From: Megalopta genalis
Taxonomy: Eukaryota > Arthropoda > Insecta > Hymenoptera > Halictidae
Reading direction: 5' to 3'
Assembly: GCF_051020955.1 (NCBI RefSeq)
Contig: NW_027476818.1
Span: forward strand, 1 to 64,000
Length of the DNA stretch: 64,000 nucleotides
Made by a program: the position numbers and the translations under genes. Shown piece after piece: positions 28,161 to 40,800 of the stretch (positions are counted from its first letter, which is position 1; every line of letters begins with the position of its first letter). Under the pieces are notes generated by a model, which saw nothing but the letters and a program-made list of their open reading frames with translations, was not told where the DNA came from and did not search any database.

Positions 28161-29559
28161 GCTTCAAATCCATGCGAAACACATGATTTAGCTTCAAATC
28201 CATGCGAAACACATGATTTAGCTTCAAATCAAAGCGAAAAACGTGATTTGGCATCAAATCAAAACGAAGTAGAAGGGGTAGCTTCACATCCATGCGAAAC
28301 AAATGGTTTAGCTTCAAATATGTATGATATACATGATTTAGCTTCAACTGCATGCGAAACAAACGAGTTAGCTTCAAATCCAAGCGAAACACTTGATTTA
28401 GCTTCAAACAATGCGATGTAGATGGATCAGCTTCAAATCCATGAGACACAAATGATTTAGCTTCAAATACTTGCGATATAAATGATACAGCTTCATATGC
28501 AGGCGAAACGAACGAGTTAGCTTCAACTCCATGCGATACACATGGTTTTGCTGCAAATCAATGCGACATAGAAGGTTTAGCTTCAAATCCATGCCATACA
28601 AACGATTTAGCATCAGATACTTGCGATATAACTGATTTAGCTCCAAATGCAGACGAATCACACGAGTTAGCATCAAAATCCATGCGACACAAATGATTTA
28701 GCATCAGATACGTGCGATATAAGTGATATAACTACAAATGAATGCGAAACAAACGAGTTAGCTTCAACTCCATGCGAAACACATAATTTAGCTTCAAATC
28801 AATGCGATGTAGAAGGTTTAGCTTTAAATCCATTCGAAGCAAATGGTTTAGGTATAAATAATTGTGATATACGATATTTATATTTAACTGCATGCGCAAC
28901 GAACGAGTTATCTTCAAATCCAAGCGAAACACGTGATTTAGCTTCAAATCAATGCGATGTAGAAGGTTTAGCTTCAAATCCATACGAAACACATGATTTA
29001 GCTTCAAATCAATTCGAAGGACAAGGCTTAGATTCAAATCCATGCGAAAGAAATGATTTAGCTTCAAATCAATGCGATGTAGAAGGTTTAGCTTCAAATC
29101 CATGCGATACACAAGGTTTAGCTTCAAATCAATGCGATGTAGTACGTACAGCTTCAAATCCATGCGGCACATATGATTTAGCTTCAAATACTTGCGATAT
29201 AAGTGACATAGTTTCCAATGGAGGCGAAACGAACGAGTTAGCTTCAAATCCATGCGAGACACATGACTTAGCTTCAAATCAATGCGATGTAGAAGGTTTA
29301 GCTTCGAATCCACGCGAATCATATGATTTAGCTTCAAATCCAAGCGATTCATATGATTTAGCTTCAAACACTTGGAGTATAAGTGATATAGCTTCAAATG
29401 CAGACTAATCAAACGAGTTAGCTTCAAAATCCACGCGATACACATGATTTAGCTTCAAATACTTGCGATATAAGTGATGTAGATTCAACTGCAGGCGAAA
29501 CGAACGAGTTAGCTTCGAATCCATGCGAAACACATGATTTAGCTTCAAAAGAACGCGAA

Positions 29560-29840
29560 ACACATGGTATACCTCCGTATTTTTGCGAAACAAATGCTTT
29601 AGATACTTGTGATAAACATGATTTAGAATCAACTGCACGTGAAACAAACGAGTAGAGCTTCAAAACTCAGCGAAACACATGATTATGCTTTAAATCAATG
29701 CAAACTAGAAGGCTTAACTTCAAATCCAAGCGAAACACATAATATAGCGACAAATCAATTCGAAGTATAAGGCTTAGATTCAAATCCGTGCGAAGAAAAT
29801 GATTTCGGAATGAAATACTTGCGATATATGTGATATAGCT
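29560..29840. repeat. Most degraded stretch of the array
   Basis: Units here are hard to align: ATACCTCCGTATTTTTGCG near 29,570, a 6-base loss at CTTTAGATACTTGTG near 29,600, ACGAGTAGAGCTTC near 29,650, GATTATGCTTTAAATC near 29,682 and GATTTCGGAATGAAATAC near 29,801. The 30-bp rhythm still shows through GCGAAACA and GATTTAG words. It marks the boundary between domains II and III and is probably older or less often homogenised sequence. No gene or insertion is recognisable in it. Confidence 0.75.
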
Positions 29841-30390
29841 TCAATGCAGGCGAAACAAACGAGTTAGCTTCAAATCCATGAGAAACACATGATTTAGCTT
29901 TAAATCAATGCGAAGTAGAGGGCTTAGCTTCAAATCCATGCGCAACAAATGGTTTAGCTTCAAATACTTGTGATATACATGACTTAGCTTCAACTGCATG
30001 CGAAACAAACGAGTCAGCTTCAAATCCAAGCGCAGTAGAAGGCTTAGCTTCAAATCCATGCGAAACGAATGGTTTAGCTACAAATTCTTGTGATATCCAT
30101 TATATAGCTATAACTGCATGCGAAACAAACGAGTTAGCATCAAATCCATGCGAAATACATGATTTAGCTCTAAATCAATTCGAAGGACAAGGCTCAGATT
30201 CAAATCCATGCGAAACAAATGATTTAGCTTCAAATGAATGCGAAGTAGAAGGCTTAGCTTCAAATCCATGCAAAACAAATGGTTTAGCTACAAATACTTG
30301 TGATATACATTATTTAGCTACAACTGCTTGCGAAACAAACGAGTTAGCTTCAAATCCATGCGAAACACATTATTAAGCTTCAAATCAATG

Positions 30391-33300
30391 AGATGAAGAT
30401 GGTTTTCTTCAAATCCATGCGATACACAAGATTTAGCTTCAAATCAATGCGATGTAGTAGGTTCAGCTTCAAATCCATGCGATATAAGTGATATAGCTTC
30501 AAATGCAGGAGGAACAAACGAGGTAGCTTCAATTCCATGCGAAACAAATGATTTAGCTTCAAATCAATGCGAAGTAGAAGGCTAAGCTTTAAATCCATGC
30601 AAACAAATGGTTTAGCTACAAATACTTGTGATATACATTATTTAGCTACAACTGCATGCGAAACGAACGAGTTAGCTTCAAATCCATGCGATACACATGA
30701 TTTAGCTACAAATTAATGCGATGTAGAAGGCTTAGATTCAAATCCATGCGATACACAAGATTTAGCTTCAAATCAATGCGATGTAGTAGGTTCAGCTTCA
30801 AATCCATGCGACACATATGATTTAGCTTCAAATACTTGCGATATAAGTGATATAGCTTCAAAAGCTGTAGGAACAAACGAGGTAGCTTCAATTCCATGCG
30901 AGACACATGATTTAGCTTAAAATCAATGCCATGTAAAAGGTTTAGCTTCAAATCCATACGAAACACATGATTTAGCTTCAAATCAATTCGAAGGACAAGG
31001 CTTAGATTCAAATCCATGCGAAACAAATGATTTAGCTTCAAATGAATGCGAAGTAGAAGGCTTAGCTTCAAATCCATGCAAAACAAATGGTTTAGCTACA
31101 AATACTTGTGATATACATTATTTAGCTACAACTGCATGCGAAACAAACGAGTTAGCTTCAAATCCATGTGATACACATGATTTAGCTTCAAATACTTGCG
31201 ATATAAGTGATATAGCTTCAAAAGCTGTAGGAACAAACGAGGTAGCTTCAATTCCATGCGAGTCACATGATTTAGCTTCAAATCAATGCGATGTAGAAGA
31301 TTTAGCTTCAAATCCATGCGAAACACATTATTTAGCTGCAAATCAGTGCGAAGTAGAAGGCTCGGGTTCAAATCAATGCGATTCAAATGGTTCATCTTCA
31401 AATACTTGTGAAAGACATGATTTAGCTTCAACTGCATGCGAAACACATGATTTAGCTTCAAATCAATGCGATGTAGAAGGTTTAGCTTCAAAACCATGCA
31501 AAACACGTGATTTAACTTCCAATTAATGCGAAGTAGAAGGCTTAACTTCAAATCCATGCGAATCAAATGGTTTAGCTTCAAATACTTGTGATATACGTTA
31601 TTTGGATTTAACTGCATGCGCAACGAACGAGTTAGCTTCAAAACCATGCCAAACACATGTTTTAGCTGCAAATCAATGCGATACAGAAGGTTCAGCTTCA
31701 AAACAATAACAGGTAGAAGGTTTAGCTTCAAATCAATAGAATGTAGAAGGTTTAGCTTCAAATCAATGCGATGTAGAAGGTTTAGCTTCAAATCTATACG
31801 AAACACATGACTTAGCTTCAAATCAATTCGAAGGACCAGGCTTAGATTCAAATCCATGCGAAACAAATGGTTTAGCTGCAAATCAATGCGATGTAGAAGG
31901 TTTAGCTTCAAATCAATGCGATGTAGAAGGTTTAGCTTCAAATCCATACGAAACACATGACTTAGCTTCAAATCAATTCGAAGGACCAGGCTAAGCTTTA
32001 AATCCATGCAAAACAAATGGTTTAGCTACAAATACTTGTGATATACATTATTTAGCTACAACTGCATGCGAAACGAACGAGTTAGCTTCAAATCCATGCG
32101 ATACACATGATTTAGTTTCAAATCAATGCGATGTAGAAGGCTTAGATTCAAATCCATGCGATACACAAGATTTAGCTTCAAATCAATGCGATGAAGTAGG
32201 TTCAGCTTCAAATCCATGCGACACATATGATTTAGCTTCAAATACTTGCGATATAAGTGATATAGCTTCAAAAGCTGTAGGAACAAACGAGGTAGCTTCA
32301 ATTCCATGCGAGACACATGATTTAGCGTAAAATCAATGCCATGTAAAAGGTTTAGCTTCAAATCCATACGAAACACATGATTTAGCTTCAAATCAATTCG
32401 AAGGACAAGGCTTAGATTCAAATCCATGCGAAACAAATGATTTAGCTTCAAATGAATGCGAAGTAGAAGGCTTAGCTTCAAATCCATGCAAAACAAATGG
32501 TTTAGCTACAAATACTTGTGATATACATTATTTAGCTACTACTGCATGCGAAACAAACGAGTTAGCTTCAAATCCATGTGATACACATGATTTAGCTTCA
32601 AATACTTGCGATGTAAGTGATATAGCTTCAAAAGCTGTAGGAACAAACGAGGTAGCTTCAATTCCATGCGAGTCACATGATTTAGCTTCAAATCAATGCG
32701 ATGTAGAAGGTTTAGCTTCAAAACCATGCAAAACACGTGATTTAACTTCCAATTAATGCGAAGTAGAAGGCTTAACTTCAAATCCATGCGAATCAAATGG
32801 TTTAGCTTCAAATACTTGTGATATACGTTATTTGGATTTAACTGCATGCGCAACGAACGAGTTAGCTTCATAACCATGCGAAACACATGTTTTAGCTGCA
32901 AATCAATGCGATATAGAAGGTTCAGCTTCAAAACAATAACAGGTAGAAGGTTTAGCTTCAAATCAACAGAATGTAGAAGGTTTAGCTTCAAATCAATGCG
33001 ATGTAGAAGGTTTAGCTTCAAATCCATACGAAACACATGATTTAGCTTCAAATCAATTCGAAGGACCAGGCTTAGATTCAAATCCATGCGAAACAAATGG
33101 TTTAGCTGCAAATCAATGCGATGTAGAAGGTTTAGCTTCAAATCCATGCGATACACTAGATTTAGCTTCAAATCAATGCGATGTAGAAGGTTCTGCTTCA
33201 AATCCATACGACACATATGATTTAGCTTCAAATACTTGCGATATAAGTGATATAGCATGAAAAGCTGGAGGAACAAGCGAGGTAGCTTCAATTCCATGCG

Positions 33301-33478
33301 AAACAAATGATTTAGCTTCAAATCAATGCGAAGTAGAAGGCTTAGCTTCAGATTCATGGGAAATAAATGGTTTAGCTACAAATACTTGTGATATACATTA
33401 TTTAGCTACAACTGCATGCGAAACAAACGAGTTAGCATCAAATCCATGCGAAACACATTATTAAGCTTCAAATCAATG
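30391..33478. repeat. 1.86-kb block family, block T1 plus a short block
   Basis: The mark AGATGAAGATGG occurs at 30,391, 33,479 and 35,334. A second mark, AAACACGTGATTTAAC, occurs at 31,501, 32,731, 34,587 and 36,446. T1 spans 3,088 bp, about one full period (1,858) plus a shortened one (1,230, or 41 units). It also includes runs of class-c units near 31,680-31,800 with CAATAACAGGTAGAAGG and CAATAGAATGTAGAAGG. Confidence 0.82.
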
Positions 33479-35333
33479 AGATGAAGATGGTTTTCTTCAA
33501 ATCCATGCGATACACAAGATTTAGCTTCAAATCAATGCGATGTAGTAGGTTCAGCTTCAAATCCATGCGATATAAGTGATATAGCTTCAAATGCAGGAGG
33601 AACAAACGAGGTAGCTTCAATTCCATGCGAAACAAATGATTTAGCTTCAAATCAATGCGAAGTAGAGGGCTAAGCTTTAAATCCATGCAAAACAAATGGT
33701 TTAGCTACAAATACTTGTGATATACATTATTTAGCTACAACTGCATGCGAAACGAACGAGTTAGCTTCAAATCCATGCGATACACATGATTTAGCTACAA
33801 ATCAATGCGATGTAGAAGGCTTAGATTCAAATCCATGCGATACACAAGATTTAGCTTCAAATCAATGTAGTAGGTTCAGCTTCAAATCATGCGACACATA
33901 TGATTTAGCTTCAAATACTTGCGATATAAGTGATATAGCTTCAAAAGCTGTAGGAACAAACGAGGTAGCTTCAATTCCATGCGAGACACATGATTTAGCT
34001 TAAAATCAATGCCATGTAAAAGGTTTAGCTTCAAATCCATACGAAACACATGATTTAACTTCAAATCAATTCGAAGGACAAGGCTTAGATTCAAATCCAT
34101 GCGAAACAAATGATTTAGCTTCAAATGAATGCGAAGTAGAAGGCTTAGCTTCAAATCCCATGAAAAACAAATGGTTTAGCTACAAATACTTGTGATATAC
34201 ATTATTTAGCTACAACTGCATGCGAAACAAAACGAGTTAGCTTCAAATCCATGTGATACACATGATTTAGCTTCAAATACTTGCGATATAAGTGATATAG
34301 CTTCAAAAGCTGTAGGAACAAACGAGGTAGCTTCAATTCCATGCGAGTCACATGATTTAGCTTCAAATCAATGCGATGTAGAAGATTTAGCTTCAAATCC
34401 ATGCGAAACACATTATTTAGCTGCAAATCAGTGCGAAGTAGAAGGCTCGGGTTCAAATCAATGCCGATTCAAATGGGTTCATCTTCAAATACTGTGAAAG
34501 ACATGATTTAGCTTCAACTGCATGCGAAACACATGATTTAGCTTCAAATCAATGCGATGTAGAAGGTTTAGCTTCAAAACCATGCAAAACACGTGATTTA
34601 ACTTCCAATTAATGCGAAGTAGAAGGCTTAACTTCAAATCCATGCGAATCAAATGGTTTAGCTTCAAATACTTGTGATATACGTTATTTGGATTTAACTG
34701 CATGCGCAACGAACGAGTTAGCTTCATAACCATGCGAAACACATGTTTTAGCTGCAAATCATGCGATATAGAAGGTTCAGCTTCAAAACAATAACAGGTA
34801 GAAGGTTTAGCTTCAAATCAACAGAATGTAGAAGGTTTAGCTTCAAATCAATGCGATGTAGAAGGTTTAGCTTCAAATCCATACGAAACACATGATTTAG
34901 CTTCAAATCAATTCGAAGGACCAGGCTTAGATTCAAATCCATGCGAAACAAATGGTTTAGCTGCAAATCAATGCGATGTAGAAGGTTTAGCTTCAAATCC
35001 ATGCGATACACTAGATTTAGCTTCAAATCAATGCGATGTAGAAGGTTCTGCTTCAAATCCATACGACACATATGATTTAGCTTCAAATACTTGCGATATA
35101 AGTGATATAGCATGAAAAGCTGGAGGAACAAGCGAGGTAGCTTCAATTCCATGCGAAACAAATGATTTAGCTTCAAATCAATGCGAAGTAGAAGGCTTAG
35201 CTTCAGATTCATGGGAAATAAATGGTTTAGCTACAAATACTTGTGATATACATTATTTAGCTACAACTGCATGCGAAACAAACGAGTTAGCATCAAATCC
35301 ATGCGAAACACATTATTAAGCTTCAAATCAATG
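33479..35333. repeat. 1.86-kb block T2, carrying many private indels
   Basis: 1,855 bp between two AGATGAAGATGG marks. It parallels T1 and T3 but has small indels absent from both: a 5-base loss near 33,867, a lost C near 33,888, an extra C near 34,158, an extra A near 34,228, an extra C and an extra G near 34,464 and 34,475, a lost T near 34,492 and a lost base near 34,760. Most fall in short homopolymers. The cluster continues into the start of the next block. Confidence 0.85.
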
Positions 35334-37180
35334 AGATGAAGATGGTTTTCTTCAAATCCATGCGATACACAAGATTTAGCTTCAATCAATGCGATGTAGT
35401 AGGTTCAGCTTCAAATCCATGCGATATAAGTGATATAGCTTCAAATGCAGGAGGAACAAACGAGGTAGCTTCAATTCCATGCGAAACAATGATTTAGCTT
35501 CAAATCAATGCGAAGTAGAGGGCTAAGCTTTAAATCCATGCAAAACAAATGGTTTAGCTACAAATACTTGTGATATACATTATTTAGCTACAACTGCATG
35601 CGAAACGAACGAGTTAGCTTCAAATCCATGCGATACACATGATTTAGCTACAAATCAATGCGATTGTTAGAAAGGCCTTAGATTCAAATCCATGCGATAC
35701 ACAAGATTTAGCTTCAAATCAATGCGATGTAGTAGGTTCAGCTTCAAATCCATGCGACACATATGATTTAGCTTCAAATACTTGCGATATAAGTGATATA
35801 GCTTCAAAAGCTGTAGGAACAAACGAGGTAGCTTCAATCCATGCGAGACACATGATTTAGCTTAAAATCAATGCCATGTAAAAGGTTTAGCTTCAAATCC
35901 ATACGAAACACATGATTTAACTTCAAATCAATTCGAAGGACAAGGCTTAGATTCAAATCCATGCGAAACAAATGATTTAGCTTCAAATGAATGCGAAGTA
36001 GAAGGCTTAGCTTCAAATCCATGAAAAACAAATGGTTTAGCTACAAATACTTGTGATATACATTATTTAGCTACAACTGCATGCGAAACAAACGAGTTAG
36101 CTTCAAATCCATGTGATACACATGATTTAGCTTCAAATACTTGCGATATAAGTGATATAGCTTCAAAAGCTGTAGGAACAAACGAGGTAGCTTCAATTCC
36201 ATGCGAGTCACATGATTTAGCTTCAAATCAATGCGATGTAGAAGATTTAGCTTCAAATCCATGCGAAACACATTATTTAGCTGCAAATCAGTGCGAAGTA
36301 GAAGGCTCGGGTTCAAATCAATGCGATTCAAATGGTTCATCTTCAAATACTTGTGAAAGACATGATTTAGCTTCAACTGCATGCGAAACACATGATTTAG
36401 CTTCAAATCAATGCGATGTAGAAGGTTTAGCTTCAAAACCATGCAAAACACGTGATTTAACTTCCAATTAATGCGAAGTAGAAGGCTTAACTTCAAATCC
36501 ATGCGAATCAAATGGTTTAGCTTCAAATACTTGTGATATACGTTATTTGGATTTAACTGCATGCGCAACGAACGAGTTAGCTTCAAAACCATGCGAAACA
36601 CATGTTTTAGCTGCAAATCAATGCGATATAGAAGGTTCAGCTTTAAAACAATAACAGGTAGAAGGTTTAGCTTCAAATCAATAGAATGTAGAAGGTTTAG
36701 CTTCAAATCAATGCGATGTAGAAGGTTTAGCTTCAAATCCATACGAAACACATGATTTAGCTTCAAATCAATTCGAAGGACCAGGCTTAGATTCAAATCC
36801 ATGCGAAACAAATGGTTTAGCTGCAAATCAATGCGATGTAGAAGGTTTAGCTTCAAATCCATGCGATACACTAGATTTAGCTTCAAATCAATGCGATGTA
36901 GAAGGTTCTGGTTCAAATCCATACGACACATATAATTTAGCTTCAAATACTTGCGATATAAGTGATACTGCTTCAAAAGCTGGAGGAACAAACGAAGTAG
37001 CTTCAATTCCATGCGAAACAAATGATTTAGCTTCAAATCAATGCGAAGTAGAAGGCTTAGCTTCAAATTCATGCGAAACAAATGGTTTAGCTACAAATTC
37101 TTGTGATATCCATTATATAGCTATAACTGCATGCGAAACAAACGAGTTAGCATCAAATCCATGCGAAATACATGATTAAG
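35334..37180. repeat. 1.86-kb block T3
   Basis: Third full period; the second mark is at 36,446, 1,112 bp after the first mark, as in T1 (1,110) and T2 (1,108). The first 500 bp carry further private indels (lost A near 35,384, lost A near 35,488, four extra bases at 35,664-35,682, lost T near 35,838). From about 35,850 onward the register is clean. The part from 36,073 is also the left end of the large duplication. Confidence 0.82.
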
Positions 37181-37764
37181 CTTCAAATCAATGCGATGTA
37201 GAAGGTTTAGCTTCAAATCCATGCAAAATACGTGATTTAACTTCCAATTAATGCGAAGTAGAAGGCTTGGGTTCAAATCCGTGCGAATCAAATGGTTTAG
37301 CTGCAAATACTTGTGATATACGTTATTTAGATTTAACTGCATGCGCAACGAACGAGTTAGCTTCAAATCCATGCGAAACACATGATTTAGCTGCAAATCA
37401 ATGCGATGAAGAAGGTTTAGCTTCAAATCCATGCGAAACAAATGATATAGCTGCAAACACTTGGGGTGTAAGTGATATAGCTTCAAATGAAGACTAATCA
37501 AACGAGTTAGCATCAAAATCCACGCGATACACATGATTTAGCTTCAAATACTAGCGATATAAGTAATGTAGATTCAACTGCAGGCGAAACGAACGAGTTA
37601 GCTTCAAATCCATGCGAGACACATGACTTAGCTTCAAATCAATGCTATGTAGAAGGTTTAGCTTCAAATCCACGCGAATCATATGATTTAGCTTCAAATC
37701 CAAGCGATTCATATGATTTAGCTTCAAATACTTGGGGTATAAGTGATATAGCTTCAAATGCAGA

Positions 37765-37805
37765 CTAATCAAACGAGTTAGCTTCAAAATCCACGCGATA
37801 CACAT
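37765..37805. other. Block-end marker: stops on both strands plus one-base slip
   Basis: A class-a unit with GCAGACTAATCAAACGAG is followed by a 31-bp unit with CAAAATCCACGCG. CTAA at 37,765-37,768 supplies TAA to the plus frame and TAG to a minus frame. The 31-bp unit then swaps the two open minus frames, which gives a 41-nt overlap of minus-strand ORFs. The same marker has its CTAA at 29,405, 37,494, 38,966, 41,607 and 42,028, and in the second large copy at 52,416, 52,687, 53,888, 55,419, 58,060 and 58,481. Within each large copy, spacings are 271, 1,201, 1,531, 2,641 and 421, each a whole number of units plus one. Confidence 0.85.
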
Positions 37806-40800
37806 GATTTAGCTTCAAATACTTGAGATATAAGTGATGCAGATTCAACTGCAGGCGAAACGAACGAGTTAGCTTCAAATCCATTCGAAACTCATGATTT
37901 AGCAGCAAATCATTGTGATGTAGAAGGTTTAGCTTCAAATCCATGCGATACACAAGATTTAGCTTCAAATCATTGCGATGTAGTAGGTTCAGCTTCAAAT
38001 CCATGCGGCACATATGATTTAGCTTCGAATACTTGCGATATAAGTGATGTAGATTCAACTGCAGGCGAAACGAACGAGTTAGCTTCAAATCCATTCGAAA
38101 CTCATGATTTAGCAGCAAATCATTGTGATGTAGAAGGTTTAGTTTCAAATCCATGCGATACACAAGATTTAGCTTCAAATCAATGCGATGTAGTAGGCTC
38201 AGCTTCAAATCCATGCGATATTTGTGATATATCTTCAAAAGCAGGAGGAACAAACGAGGTAGCTTCAATTCAATGCGAAACAAATGATTTAGCTTCAAAT
38301 CAATGCGAAGTAGAAGGCGTAGCTTCAAATCCATGCGAAACAAATGGTTTAGCTTCAAATCAATGCGATGTAGAAGGTTTAGCTTCAAATCCGTGCGATA
38401 CACAAGATTTAGCTTCAAATCATTGCGATGTAGTAGGTTCAGCTTCAAATCCATGCGGCACATATTATTTAGCTTCAAATACTTGCGATATAAGTGATAT
38501 AGTTTCAAATGGAGTTGAAGCGAACGAGTTAGCTTCAAATCCATGCGAAACACATGATTTAGCTGCAAACCAATGCGATGTAGAAGGTTTAGCTTCAAAT
38601 CCATACGACACATATGATTTAGCTTCAAATACTTGCGATATAAGTGATATAGCCTCAAAGGCTGGAGGAACAAACGAGGTAGCTTCAATTCCATGCGAAA
38701 CAAACGAGTTAGCTTAAAATCCATGCGATACACATGATTTAGCGTCAAATACTTGCGATATAAGTGATATAGCCTCAATGGCTGGAGGAACAAACGAGGT
38801 AGCTTCAATTCCATACGAAACACATGATTTAGCTTCAAATCAATGCTATGTAGAAGGTTTAGCTTCAAATCCACGCGAATCATATGATTTAGCTTCAAAT
38901 CCAAGCGATTCATATGATTTAGCTTCAAACACTTGGGGTATAAGTGATATAGCTTCAAATGCAGACTAATCAAACGAGGTAGCTTCAAAATCCACGCGAT
39001 ACACATGATTTAGCTTCAAATACTTGCGATATAAGTGATGTAGATTCAACTGCAGGCGAAACGAACGAGTTAGCTTCAAATCCATTCGAAACTCATGTTT
39101 TAGCAGCAAATCAATGTGATGTAGAAGGTTTAGCTTCAAATCCATACGAAACACATGATTTAGCTTCAAATCATTGCGATGTAGTATGTTCAGCTTCAAA
39201 TCCATGCGGCACATATGATTTAGCTTCAAATGCTTGCGATATAAGTGATATAGTTTCAAATGGAGGCGAAGCGAACGAGTTAGCTTCAAATCCATGCGAA
39301 ACAAATGATTTAGCTGCAAATCAATGCGACGTAGAAGGTTTAGCTTCAAATCCATGCGATACACTAGATTTAGCTTCAAATCAATGCGACGTAGAAGGTT
39401 CTGCTTCAAATCCATACGACACATATGACTTAGCTTCAAATACTTGCGATATAAGCGACATAGTTTCCAATGGAGGCGAAACGAACGAGTTAGTTTCAAA
39501 TCCATGCGAGACACATGATTTAGCTGCAAATCAATGCGATGTAGAAGGTTTAGCTTCAAATCCACACGATACACTAGATTTAGCTTCAAATCAATGCGAT
39601 GTAGAAGGTTCTGCTTCAAATCCATACGACACATATGATTTAGCTTCAAATACTTGCGATATAAGTGATATAGCCTCAATGGCTGGAGGAACAAACGAGG
39701 TAGCTTCAATTCCATGCGAAACAAATGATTTAGCTTCAAATCATTGCGAAGTAGAAGGCGTAGCTTCAAATCCATGCGAAACAAATGGTTTAGCTACAAA
39801 TACTTGTGATATACATTATTTAGCTACAACTGCATGCGAAACTAACGAGTTAGCTTCAAATCCATGCGAAACACACGATTTATCTTCAAATCAATGCGAT
39901 GTAGAAGGTTTAGCTTCAAATCAATTAGAGGTAGAAGGTTTAGCTTCAAATCAATAGAATATAGAAGGTTTAGCTTGAAATCAATGCGATGTAGAAGGTT
40001 TAGCTTCAAATCCATACGAAACACATGATTTAGCTTCAAATCAATTCGAAGGACAAGGCTTAGATTCAAATCCATGCGAGACAAATGATTTAGCTTCAAA
40101 TGAATGCGAAGCAGAAGGCTTAGCATCAAATCCATGCAAAACAAATGGTTTAGCCAAAAATACTTGTGATATACATTATTTAGCTACAACTGCATGCGAA
40201 ACAAACGAGTTAGCTTCAAATCCATGCGATACACATGATTTAGCTTCAAATACTTGCGATATAAGTGATATAGCTTCAAAAGCTGTAGGAACAAACGAGG
40301 TAGCTTCAATTCCATGCGAGTCACATGATTTAGCTTAAAATCAATGCCATGTAAAAGGTTTAGCTTCAAATCCATGCGATACACAAGATTTAGCTTCAAA
40401 TCAATGCGATGTAGTAGGCTCAGCTTCAAATCCATGCGATATAAGTGATGTAGCTTCAAAAGCAGGAGGAACAAACGAGGTAGCTTCAATTCAATGCGAA
40501 ACAAATGATTTAGCTTCAAATCAATGCGAAGTAGAAGGCGTAGCTTCAAATCCATGCGAAACAAATGGTTTAGCTTCAAATCAATGCGATGTAGAAGGTT
40601 TAGCTTCAAATCCGTGCGATACACAAGATTTAGCTTCAAATCATTGCGATGTAGTAGGTTCAGCTTCAAATCCATGCGGCACATATGATTTAGCTTCAAA
40701 TACTTGCGATATAAGTGATATAGTTTCAAATGGAGTTGAAGCGAACGAGTTAGCTTCAAATCCATGCGAAACACATGATTTAGCTGCAAACCAATGCGAT

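Larger units (their letters stand above)
27000..29560. repeat. Domain II: divergent transition zone
   Basis: Unit variants change here: CTTGCGATATAAATGATAT, TATGCAGGCGAAACGAACG, TGCATGCGACACAACTGAT and CAGGCGGCACAAACG become common. Register breaks include a 9-base loss near 27,255 (GCAGACGAGTTAG, missing AAACAAACG). The pentamer order is less regular than in domain I. The limits are approximate and set by eye from variant changes. Confidence 0.65.

Noticed and set aside
29560..29840. A possible insertion or unique gene fragment at the degraded island
   Set aside because: The 30-bp rhythm and words such as GCGAAACACATG and TGATTTAG persist, so it is diverged repeat and not foreign sequence.
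37765..39006. Minus-strand ORF of 413 codons (copied at 52,687-53,928)
   Set aside because: Both ends are set by marker units with stops and slips. Its preservation in two copies reflects a recent DNA duplication, not selection on protein.
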